DNA of 64,000 nucleotides from a virus. The position numbers were made by a program, and so were the translations under genes. Under the pieces are notes generated by a model, which was given only the letters and a program-made list of their open reading frames with translations, did not search any database and was not told where the DNA came from. Shown here piece by piece: positions 42,175 through 51,100 of this stretch (positions within the stretch are counted from its first letter, which is position 1; the number at the start of each line of letters is the position of its first letter). The stretch is from positions 1 through 64,000 of IMG/VR virus record IMGVR_UViG_3300005525_000034; one strand, 5' to 3'.

Positions 42175-42462
42175 TCAGGTGGCAGATGGGCTCAGCAGCA
42201 GAGCACTGGTCTCCGCGTAGGCCAAGTCTGCGCGCTGCGCCACCAGCGCAATCGGCGTCGAGGTGGCCTGGTTCTGGATCACGACATCTGCCCAGGCCTG
42301 CTCAGCGGGAGTGCTGCACAGGGGCGCGAAGGCCTCGATCTGGGCACCCAGACGCTGGCGTTCGGCGCCGGCCGCGGCCCGGTAGCGCTTCAGCCACTTC
42401 AGCATCCCGTCCTTGAGCGCTGGATCCATCTGGGAATGGGAACCGGTGGCTGTCGCCATCAT
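42175..42462 (-). CDS. Small hypothetical protein in the effector array
   Basis: A 95-residue helical protein (MDPALKDGMLKWLKRYRAAA GAERQRL; NQATSTPIALVAQRADLAYA). The start at 42462 overlaps the stop of the metallopeptidase gene. It lacks the cysteine modules and lies between two module proteins, so an accessory or protective partner is conceivable. No family is recognised. Confidence 0.6.
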   Translation of the reverse strand: MMATATGSHSQMDPALKDGMLKWLKRYRAAAGAERQRLGAQIEAFAPLCSTPAEQAWADVVIQNQATSTPIALVAQRADLAYAETSALLLSPSAT

Positions 42463-43859
42463 CGCTTGACCTCCGGAGTGGCCTGGGCGCGTCGCAGCAC
42501 GTCATCCACCCAGTCGTAGACCTCGGGCGACCGCTGGCGTAACGCCGCCGGTGAGACGACGAAGGCGGTGAAGGCCTCTGCGAACATTTCCAGCCGGTTC
42601 GTCATCGCGTAGTCGCTGACGAAGTGCCGAGTGTCGCCAAGCAAGCCGCCAAGAGGGTTGCCGGGTTCGGCGTCGCGGATGTTGCCCTCCAACGCTGGGC
42701 TGATCTTCACGATCGTGTTGCGGGTATCGCCGGAGGCGAAGTGAACCATGTGGCCGACCTCATGGACATAGGTGGCCATCAGCTGATCATTGCGGGATGA
42801 CAGGAATGAAGTGGTATAGGCGCCACCCTTGTAGCCGGGCTGGCCAAACTGGCTGACGTGCCGATCAAGACTTGCTGTCATCCCTTCAGGGTTGAGTCCG
42901 GCGCCCCTCCAGGCGGCGTCATCAGGATCATCCATCATGCAGATGATGCCGTTTCGGTGTGCAAGGCCGCCGGCTCCTGGCCTGCCCATCAGCTGCGCAG
43001 CAAGCAATCGATAGTCCAACTGGAGCTGCTGTTTCGCCAGCTGCAGCTCTTGCTTCTGATGCGCGAGTGCTTCATGCGTGGCAGCAGGAGTATCCCACCC
43101 CATTCGGCGATCATCCTCCATGCTGGTTTTGATGTTCCGAATCTGGCCGTTCACATACTTCACTCGTTCTTTCTCGAAGACAATCTCGCCAACAATCCGC
43201 CTGATGTTCGGGCTGTTCACTTCCACCTTCTTCAGCACCTCCTCGCTTAGCAGGTGCTCCATGTCTGAATCCTTGATCGGCCCGTCGATCTTGCTGTCTC
43301 TGCGCAGGTGTGGAGCAATGCTGTCGACCGCGACCAGCACGTTGGAGCCCATCAGGAACTTGGCCATCCGGCGGGCATTCCGGCCCACCTCCCCGGGCTG
43401 ATCGCAGAGCTTCAAGGTGGCCGCGGCCAGGGTGTTGCCGTCGTAGCTGGCACCAGGCCGGGCGATGGAGCGCGCACGCATGTGTTTCACGAAGGCCATG
43501 CGGGCCTCCGGTGTGCTGACGTCCAGCTCGTCATCGACGCGGGTGTGGCTGCCCGGTTCGACATACCAGGCCGGCTTGATGCCGGTGCGCTGGAACTTGT
43601 TGATCTCCAGCGTCAGCTGGTCGCGCTGCTGCGGCGTCAGGTTGCCGATGCCCCTCGGCTTGATCTCGCCTCTCGCCAGGGCCATCAGGCGCTCGGCCCG
43701 CTCTCTGCTCAGGCTGCTCTGCGGATCGCTGCGGCACTCCTTCTTCAGGCTGATGCAGGCATTGCCGCAGCTGTAGCCGGTCTTGCATTTCCGCTTGGCC
43801 GCATCGAGGCGCAGCTCCAGGGCCGCCAGCCGGCCGCGCAGGTCCATCAGATTGTTCAT
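42459..43859 (-). CDS. Zincin metallopeptidase-like protein with CxxxxxCGxxC module
   Basis: A 466-residue protein, start ATG 43859. Module B lies at residues 25-42 (KCKTGYSCGNACISLKKEC; C-x5-C-x3-C-x6-C), followed by the conserved extension RAERLMALARGEIKPRGIGN. The C-terminal domain has H366-E-V-G-H370-M-V-H, a classic HExxH zinc site, and a downstream helix NRLEMFAEAFTAFV with E424/E428 as likely third ligand, as in gluzincins. It is probably an ejected protease acting in the host or on the capsid/DNA-bound proteins. Start and stop overlap neighbours by 4 bases. Confidence 0.8.
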   Translation of the reverse strand: MNNLMDLRGRLAALELRLDAAKRKCKTGYSCGNACISLKKECRSDPQSSLSRERAERLMALARGEIKPRGIGNLTPQQRDQLTLEINKFQRTGIKPAWYVEPGSHTRVDDELDVSTPEARMAFVKHMRARSIARPGASYDGNTLAAATLKLCDQPGEVGRNARRMAKFLMGSNVLVAVDSIAPHLRRDSKIDGPIKDSDMEHLLSEEVLKKVEVNSPNIRRIVGEIVFEKERVKYVNGQIRNIKTSMEDDRRMGWDTPAATHEALAHQKQELQLAKQQLQLDYRLLAAQLMGRPGAGGLAHRNGIICMMDDPDDAAWRGAGLNPEGMTASLDRHVSQFGQPGYKGGAYTTSFLSSRNDQLMATYVHEVGHMVHFASGDTRNTIVKISPALEGNIRDAEPGNPLGGLLGDTRHFVSDYAMTNRLEMFAEAFTAFVVSPAALRQRSPEVYDWVDDVLRRAQATPEVKR

Positions 43860-46057
43860 GCTCTGCCCCTCCGGATCCGCACGGCTCTGAAGACGTTGTT
43901 GAGGCCCCATACCCACCGGTCATACTCGCCGTGCTCGGGCACGATCCAGTCCTCGAAGCGGGGATCCCGGTGGCGCTCTTCCCGCCGCTGCTGCGCTGCG
44001 CTGATGTCGCCGGACAGGATCCGTGAAGCGGACATGAACCGCCGGCCGGCGATGTAGCGTTCTGCGTCAATGCCGATCGTCTGCGTGCGGGCGGTCCAGC
44101 GGTCGTCCTTCGAGAACTCCTCAGGCCCCCCGTAGCGTGTGATGTCGTCATCGATGTTCGCCTGGGAATCGTCGAACCACTCCCGCAGGTCCTGGCGGCC
44201 GGAGGCGTAGACCTTCTGCCGGATCTGCTCCGTGGCCCACTTGAGCTCCTCGGTGGTCATCCGCTGCATCACCGCCGCCTCAAACAGGCTGCCCGCCAGT
44301 CCCGGCGCCCCTTTGGGCTGTGGATAGCGGATGTAGCCGTCATCCCCGAAGAACGTCTCGTCGTTCTTGGTGGCCATCTTCTTCAGGCCCGTTGGCCGCG
44401 GCAGGCCCTCGCCTTTGGGCTTCAGGGGGCGTTCCGGGAAGCTGGGCCGCTTGGGCCTCACCACCCGTTGCTCTCGGCCGTCCTTGGGCTTCTCCTTCTG
44501 ATCAGGGACGTCGCCCTGGCCCTTGCCATCCAGGGGCTTGGCGCCGACGAAATTGCCCTCGGGCATCCAAGCGCCTCCCGGATACCAGTGGCCGTCCGGC
44601 CCGTGCTCGCCGCCCGGCTTGGCCCGGCGGAGCTTGACCACGACGCTCGGTTTGCGGGTGCCGTTCTTGGCCGCCTCGGCCTTGTGCCGTTCCCGCTCGG
44701 CCTTGACCACCGCCTGCTGCTCGGCGCGTTCGGTGCGGAGCTTGTCGGCCAGGGCCCGGGCTTCCTCGGGCTGTGGGTTGCCAATGCCGCGGGGCTTGAT
44801 CTGTCCCTTGGCCAGCTGCTCAAGGCGGCTGATGCGTTCGCGGCTGGTGGTGGCAGTCGGCTGGCTGCGGCACTCCTTCTTGATGCTGATGCACGCGGCC
44901 CCGCAGGCGTAGCCGGTGCTGCAACGGCGCTTCAGGGCATCCAGGCGGGCCAGCAGGCTGTCGATCCGGTCGGCTGAGTCGGAGCGGATCGTGGCCTCTA
45001 TTCCGCGGATCGTGGCCCCTATTCCGCCCCCCCTGGAAACGCGGGAGAAACCAGTCAGGGACTGGGATCTGAGGTCGTTTTCGTGGCTATTTTCGTTTCC
45101 GCCCGGATTGGAGCGGGTCTGCGCCATCAGCTTGGCCTCAGCACGCGCCAGGCGCTTCGCCAGATCTTCGCGGTTGCGGCGCAGATAGCCGCGCATCGCG
45201 GTCTGCCCCTGCCCCTTGTAGTCCCAGCCGCGTTTCTCCATCTCGACGGCTATCCAGCGGGCCCAGATGTGGGCTGCCTGCTCCTGGTCGGTGTCGACGC
45301 CGAGCTGATTCCAGATCTGATCCTGCTGGACATCACCGGCGCGCCAGCTGCGGCGGCGATACCCCTCACGGGGCCAGCCCGGTGGTTCCTCCGACCATTC
45401 CCCGACCTCAAGCGGTGGCCGCGGCATGGCCCCAACCTCATCCCAGTCCTTCTGCCAGCGCTTCTCCTGCTGATCGAGCTCCTGCTGGGCCATGCGCAGC
45501 CTGGCCACGGTGCGAGCGCTGCTCTTGAGGCTGCCGAAGGCCTTGCGATCGGTCTCGCTCAGGAAGCCCATCAGCTTCAGGGCCGATTCAGCGCTGACGG
45601 TGCGCGTCTCGCCGCCCACCTCCACCTGGAACTGGTGGACGACGTTCCGGCCGGTTTCGACGTTGGCAATGCTCTTCTCCCAGTCGGAGACACGCTTTTC
45701 GACCGGTTCGCCGCGGTGGTCAACGTCTTCGGTGAGGGTCCACTGCCAGGTGTAGGCGGTGAGCTTGGCGCCGGTGGGACCCACGATCGGCTCAGGGAAG
45801 ACGATCGTCTCCTTGGGCTTGCTCCGCTTGGCCTCATAGGGCCGATCGATGGGATCTCCCCCCTCCCCCTTGCGGCAGGTCTTCTTGGGATCGATCCAGC
45901 CGCCACCGCACTTCTCCCCGCCGCCGGGGCCCTTGCCAGCCGCCGGTGCGCCGCCGGTCAGGTCCAGGGCCAGTTGGCCGGCGGCCTCGGCGCGCCGGCG
46001 GGCATCCAGGCGGGCCTCCAGGGCACCCAGGCGGGTCAGCAGTGCGGTGATGGTCAT
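43856..46057 (-). CDS. Large polyvalent-type protein with both cysteine modules
   Basis: A 733-residue protein, start ATG 46057. It has module A at residues 50-61 (GEKCGGGWIDPKKTCRKG), a middle region of about 300 residues with no recognised family (includes HQFQVEVGGETRTVSAESAL), module B at 379-396 (RCSTGYACGAACISIKKEC) plus the extension RLEQLAKGQIKPRGIGNPQP, a basic linker, and a C-terminal domain of about 150 residues (FEAAVMQRMTTEELKWATEQ; ERYIAGRRFMSASRILSGDI). The last domain may be the effector part, but no catalytic motif was seen. A 21-bp tandem repeat (44984-45025) duplicates ATIRGIE-like residues just before module B. Confidence 0.75.
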   Translation of the reverse strand: MTITALLTRLGALEARLDARRRAEAAGQLALDLTGGAPAAGKGPGGGEKCGGGWIDPKKTCRKGEGGDPIDRPYEAKRSKPKETIVFPEPIVGPTGAKLTAYTWQWTLTEDVDHRGEPVEKRVSDWEKSIANVETGRNVVHQFQVEVGGETRTVSAESALKLMGFLSETDRKAFGSLKSSARTVARLRMAQQELDQQEKRWQKDWDEVGAMPRPPLEVGEWSEEPPGWPREGYRRRSWRAGDVQQDQIWNQLGVDTDQEQAAHIWARWIAVEMEKRGWDYKGQGQTAMRGYLRRNREDLAKRLARAEAKLMAQTRSNPGGNENSHENDLRSQSLTGFSRVSRGGGIGATIRGIEATIRSDSADRIDSLLARLDALKRRCSTGYACGAACISIKKECRSQPTATTSRERISRLEQLAKGQIKPRGIGNPQPEEARALADKLRTERAEQQAVVKAERERHKAEAAKNGTRKPSVVVKLRRAKPGGEHGPDGHWYPGGAWMPEGNFVGAKPLDGKGQGDVPDQKEKPKDGREQRVVRPKRPSFPERPLKPKGEGLPRPTGLKKMATKNDETFFGDDGYIRYPQPKGAPGLAGSLFEAAVMQRMTTEELKWATEQIRQKVYASGRQDLREWFDDSQANIDDDITRYGGPEEFSKDDRWTARTQTIGIDAERYIAGRRFMSASRILSGDISAAQQRREERHRDPRFEDWIVPEHGEYDRWVWGLNNVFRAVRIRRGRA
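44984..45025 (-). repeat. 21-bp tandem duplication
   Basis: Two head-to-tail copies of GCGGATCGTGGCC(T/C)CTATTCC with one mismatch, in frame inside the two-module protein gene. It gives a repeated ATIR-containing heptapeptide. Confidence 0.85.
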
Positions 46058-48159
46058 CGGGCACCCGCCATGGCGTGCATGAACCGCCAAATCCGTTCGT
46101 CGCGGCTGTCGTTCCGGTTAGTGGGCCCCGGGAAGTCGTCCTGCCGCAGCCGGGCAATCAGCGCATCGAACATTGGCTCCATCGCCTCTGCCTGCTGCCG
46201 GGTGGGCCACAGGCCGTCACCCGCCTTGGGGTCCGCATTCCCCTTGTTCATGCCGCTGTCATGCAGCTCGCGGGTCAGGTAGGTGTTGCTCCTGCCGGCC
46301 TTGCTGAGCTTCAGCGAGACATAGGCCTCGAACGACCGTGCGAAAAGCTCCACATGGCTCATCCAGTATTTCTCGTTCACCATGCCACCGGCCTTCTTTA
46401 CGGCCCGAAGAGTTTCGTGGCATTGCCGGACGTATCCACTGTTCATCCAGGCATCCACCACAGCGGTCATGGCCTGACGTTTTTCGGGTGATCCACGGAA
46501 ATCCGACAGGAAGCCGTCCCCCCTGGCACTATCAGAGGCGTAGTTGTCCAGGGCGTGAGCCCATTCGTGCGATAGCGAACCGACGCCGTTCTTGCGGGTG
46601 AGATTGATGACCTTGAGACCAGACTCGTAGTGGGCAACGGCGCCACCCTTTCCGCGAGCACCGATCGCCAACCCCAACGTGCCGTTCAGGCCGATCGCGC
46701 TGTCGGGCAGGCCAATCGCATCCGCGAGGTCTACCAGTGCCTCGGCCGCCCTCTGAACGTGATGGGCGCGCTCGTCATCGGTGACTGAGTTGCCGTACTG
46801 CAGGCCCCGAAAGCCCAAGTCCTTGATGATCGTGTCCGTCGCCGCTTGCGGTGTGCCGCCGACCTTTCGGCCGCCTTCTCGACGAGTGTGGCCGACATAA
46901 CGGTCGGCAGCGCTGAATCGCCACTTGCCATTGGCACCCTTCTGATCAAACGCTTCATTTAGGCTGGCGCCTTCCATGATCCTGGTCGCCGGCTCGACCA
47001 TGCGCTCAAACGTCCCGCGCGCGTCACTCTTGTCGATCCCGCCGGTGCTGGCCAGCGCCTTGCTAAATTCATTCAACTGCCCATAAACAGTCGCCTTGCC
47101 GCCGGCACGGAGGCGGTTATACATGGAGATGAGCGCATTGCCGACCGGGTTGTAATGGTCGCCATGAGTTTGGAAATAGCCTGCGCCTTCTGTTTTGCGG
47201 TATTTGTCGATCAGCTTATGAACTTCGGCCTGCAGCTTCTTGCGTAGCGTGCCCGGCTCTACATCCTTGTTGTCCTCAACAAACTGACGGATGGTTTGGA
47301 ATGCCTCGAAATATTGTCGGCGAACAGTTTTGGCGTCAACGGTCTGATGGGGCTCCTGCTTCCTGCCGGTCGTGTTTTCCAGGCTCTGCCTGTTGCGTTC
47401 CCGGAGCTCGGACCCGCTGATGTAGGCGTCGATCTCCTTGGCCGACAGGTTCGGGAAGGCCCTGAGGCAGTAGTGGGCCTCCAGTCGGCCCAGAACGTTT
47501 TCGGGCGTCACCCCACTCACCAGATCAGTCGGGAAGTTCTTCAGGAGGTTGTCGCGGGTGAGGATCTTCTCGATCTCCCCTGAGGCCTCGGCCTCCTCGA
47601 TGGTGCGAAACGCATTGCGCCGGTGGCGAGCCGAGTTGGCGATGTCCTCCCCGGCGTTCTGAATGGCGCTCTTGCGGGCGAACTCATAGTCGCCGGAGCC
47701 CTCCACAGTCTCAGCCTCACCTCGTGGAGTGCCCTTGCGGGCCCGCGAGGCCCGGCCGGCGGTCGCCTCCTTGGCCTTGGCGGCCTCCTGCGCTTTGGCA
47801 GCCTCCTGCGCTTTGGCAGCCTCCTCTGCGGCCTTGGCCTCCCGGGTAGCCTTGCGCTGCCCCAGGAGTTCCTGTGCCTTGCTGCCGCGGGCGCCGCGGA
47901 GCCTTTCCGCCATGGCCGCGGCCTCAGCCGGCTTGGGGGTGCCCAGACCGCGGGGCTTCACCTCTCCCCTGGCCAGCTGCTCCAGCCGACCAATCCGCTC
48001 CTTGCTGATCGCGGCGCCGCCTTCGCTGCGGCACTCCTTCTTGACGTTGATGCAGGTGGACCCGCAGCCGTAGCCGGTGGTGCATTTCCGGCGGGCGGCG
48101 TCCAGGCGGGCCTCGACCAGTTCAAGGCGATCGCGCAGGGTCAGGAGTCGAGTGGTCAT
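46054..48159 (-). CDS. LPD1-type polyvalent metallopeptidase-like protein with cysteine module
   Basis: A 701-residue protein. Module B lies at residues 26-43 (KCTTGYGCGSTCINVKKEC) with the extension GRLEQLARGEVKPRGLGTPK. A Lys/Ala/Glu helix follows (AKAQEAAKAQEAAKAKEA). The C-terminal domain (about 445-545) matches LPD1, a large polyvalent-protein-associated domain: FRGLQYGNSVTDDER, SAIGLNGTLGLAIGARG, AHYESGLKVINLT, then SLSHEWAHALDNY with H531-E-W-A-H535 as zinc site. LPD1 proteins were described in phage and conjugative elements as proteins thought to enter with DNA. The GGAGGTGA upstream of ATG 48159 is a strong Shine-Dalgarno. Confidence 0.85.
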   Translation of the reverse strand: MTTRLLTLRDRLELVEARLDAARRKCTTGYGCGSTCINVKKECRSEGGAAISKERIGRLEQLARGEVKPRGLGTPKPAEAAAMAERLRGARGSKAQELLGQRKATREAKAAEEAAKAQEAAKAQEAAKAKEATAGRASRARKGTPRGEAETVEGSGDYEFARKSAIQNAGEDIANSARHRRNAFRTIEEAEASGEIEKILTRDNLLKNFPTDLVSGVTPENVLGRLEAHYCLRAFPNLSAKEIDAYISGSELRERNRQSLENTTGRKQEPHQTVDAKTVRRQYFEAFQTIRQFVEDNKDVEPGTLRKKLQAEVHKLIDKYRKTEGAGYFQTHGDHYNPVGNALISMYNRLRAGGKATVYGQLNEFSKALASTGGIDKSDARGTFERMVEPATRIMEGASLNEAFDQKGANGKWRFSAADRYVGHTRREGGRKVGGTPQAATDTIIKDLGFRGLQYGNSVTDDERAHHVQRAAEALVDLADAIGLPDSAIGLNGTLGLAIGARGKGGAVAHYESGLKVINLTRKNGVGSLSHEWAHALDNYASDSARGDGFLSDFRGSPEKRQAMTAVVDAWMNSGYVRQCHETLRAVKKAGGMVNEKYWMSHVELFARSFEAYVSLKLSKAGRSNTYLTRELHDSGMNKGNADPKAGDGLWPTRQQAEAMEPMFDALIARLRQDDFPGPTNRNDSRDERIWRFMHAMAGAR

Positions 48160-51100
48160 CGGGCATCACCTCCAAAGGTCAGCAGGGCCAGGATCAGAGC
48201 GTCCAGATCGACCGCATCGCCCGCATCCAGGCGATCACCGCGGGCGCCCTCGATTCGGCTGAGCCTGCCATTGCGGACAACGGCAATGCCAGTGCCATCG
48301 ATGAACGTGAACCCGGCGCGCTCATAGAGCGATCGGCGCTTGTCGCCATAGCCATCATCCTCATGTGCCTTGCAAAGCACGATCTGGCCCTCCTCCATGT
48401 TCGACACCAGGCCCTTCACCTGCTTTGAGACCTCCATGGCAAACCGCCGCGCCACGTTCGTTGGCAGCTCCATGCGGTCTGCGCCCATGAAGGCCTCGCC
48501 TCCACCGGCGCCAGTCAGCCAGGCCAGTTCCAGGGCGTTGTTGACCTGCCCGTGGCTCAGATTGATGCCCTGCTCCCCCAGCTTCCTGGCGATAGGCTTC
48601 GCGTTTGCCTCTTCCACCGCGACCTGGAAGCTGAGCTTGTCCACCAAGCGGGGTTCCTTGCCTGGTCTTACTGGCAGGCGGAGAGGCTCCTCGAGCTGCA
48701 CCTCGTAGCGGGATTCATGCCAGACGACGCCCTTGTCGCCGCGGCCACGCACCTCGTTTTTCTCTACCTGTTTCACGCCCCATTCCTGGGGCCCGCGGCT
48801 GAGCAGCTCCTCCTCGCGCGCTTTCTCCTTGGCCTGCCTTTCGCGTTCCTCCCGCTGGCGGGCGGCTGCCATCTGCTGAATGCGTTCCGCTGCGGCCATC
48901 GCATCCGCTTCTGACACCTTTGCGCCGCGGCCCAGCAACCGCCGGCCCAGGCCCTTGATCCGCTGGCCCAGGCCCCGCGCGGCGCCAGCCAGCTTTCCCT
49001 TGCGGCATTCCCCGCTGGTGCCGTAGTAGCTGCCGTCTGGCCGCTTGCAGCGCTGATCTAGGCGCACACTCAGGGCCGTCAAGCGATCGATCGCGGCATC
49101 AAAGCGACCGTCGACCGCATCACGCCGGCGGCCGCGGCCCAGCCGGCGCCGGTTGCTGGATCCCCCCAGGGTGGGGTCATCCCCCTCGCCGCCGAACTGT
49201 TCCTCGGCTCCCACCCGGAGATCGATGGCCTGCCGGGCCAGATCGTTCAGCCGGTCGTCGGAGGCCTTCATCTCCTCCAGCAGGCTGCGCATCGCGCCGG
49301 AGACGCTGCCGCTTTCTGCGGCCCGGCGGCCCATTTCTGCCCGGCGGGCCGCAGCCTCCGGAGAGTTGGCCTCTTCTTGCAGTTTCTGCATGAACTCGAC
49401 CTTGTATTGCTCCCGGGCCTCGTCCTTGCTCATGCCCCGGTAGCGGCCGCGGCGCTCCAGCAGCCAGTCGGTCTCGAATAACTGCTCGGCCACCATGCCC
49501 ATCTGGCGGGCATCGGCCGCTTTCATGGCATTGAGCGTCTCCCGCATGATGCTGACGATGCTGCCCGGTCGGCCGCTGCTTGAGCCGGGCTGCACCACCT
49601 CTGGCGTCACCACCTCAGGGGTCACGGCCTGAGCCGATCCGCCGGTGGGCACCAGGACCCCGCCAGCGGGCCGGCGCTGGGCGCGCTGCCTCCGCAGCTG
49701 GGCCGCCTGCTCCGACCGGGAGGCCTTGATCTCCTCCGCCTTGGCCGCGGCCGCACCACCCTTGAGGCGACCGATGCCGCGGCCGGTGGCACCGCCCTGA
49801 GCGGCCTGCTCGAGGCGCTTCAGGCGCTCCTTGCCGGTGGTGGCCCGGCCCTCCGATCGGCAGTCCTTGTCGGCGCTGATGCAGCTGCTGCCGCAGGCGT
49901 AGCCGGTCTGGCATTTCCGACGCAAGGCATCGATGCGGGCAAGCAGGCTGTCGAACCGATTGGCCGAGTCGAACAGGTTCATGGTCAGCTCATCCACCGG
50001 GGCAGCCTCTTTGCGCAGCCCAAGGCGCTTGAGCTCCTCTTCCATGGCCTGCACGACCTGCTGACGCAGCTCCCGGGCCACCTTGTTGCGGTTCTCGCCT
50101 GCGGTGACACGGGCCGCGGCCTGATCCAGCGCAACGGCCACAGGGCCCGACACGCTCTTCAGCTGATCGAAGAACCGCAGCACCGAGCTGGCCTCATCGG
50201 CCTGCTGCTGGCTCTGTTCGACGTTGATCGTGTTGCCGCCCTTCTGTTCGAGCAGTTCCACCGCCTGAGTGCTTTTTGAGACGGCCCCAAGCAGGCGGGC
50301 CTCGCGGCCCAGGGACTTCTTCAGACCGTTGGCCAGCTCCGCCCGCGCCAGACCAGTGTCAACCGACTTCTCTTCGGTACCGAACAGATCGATCTCTTCC
50401 TGCGTCTGCCGGCTGCTGACAGCGAGGTGCTGGACATACTCCTCGAGCGTTTCGTCGGTCATCTTCGGCCAAGCCTTGAGGACCTTGTAGACCTCCCGCT
50501 GCTTGTCCTGATCGAGGCCGGAGCCGCCGATCACGGCCGCTCGCCGCATGCGCAGCTTGCCCTGCACCACGTCGTTGAACATCTCGTCGGGCAGCTGGGC
50601 CAAGGCCAGGCCCTTCTCGGCCTTCCCGCTCCTCAGCGGCAGGCCCAGGGCCTTCACTTCTTCGAGGGTCTTGAGGCCGGAATCCCGGAAGAACTTGCCG
50701 GCATCGATTTCGGTGCCGGCCCCCTCGGCGATGTTCTGCATCGCCCCGATCGCCCGCGCCTCCTGCGCACTGCCGGCCTTCAGGTAGCGGACCGTCACCT
50801 CTTCGGCTCCAAGACGTTTGGCCAGCGCCAACCGGTTGTGACCGTTGACCACGTAGGTCTTGCCGTCTTTCGGGTCCTGCCAGACCGAGATCACCCCCGC
50901 CAGGTTGGGATCCCAGCGCTCCACACCCGACAGCGAACCCACCTCGCCGGAGGCGCTGGAGCCGATCTTGTACTGGAAACGCTCGGGATCCACTTCCACG
51001 TCACCAGGCGCCACATCACGCACTTTTCCAGGCTTGGCTGCAGCCGCCGCGGCTTCAGGCACCTTGCCGGTGCGGACCATTTCAGCCACCCGCGGGTCCT

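Noticed and set aside
40837-42519. 560-residue plus-strand open frame
   Set aside because: Antisense to the kinase-like gene, whose catalytic motifs are clearly on the minus strand.
49010-49065. Third full cysteine module in the giant protein
   Set aside because: Only the GECRKGK end and one early cysteine match; the central CG-x-x-C is missing, so it was treated as degenerate.
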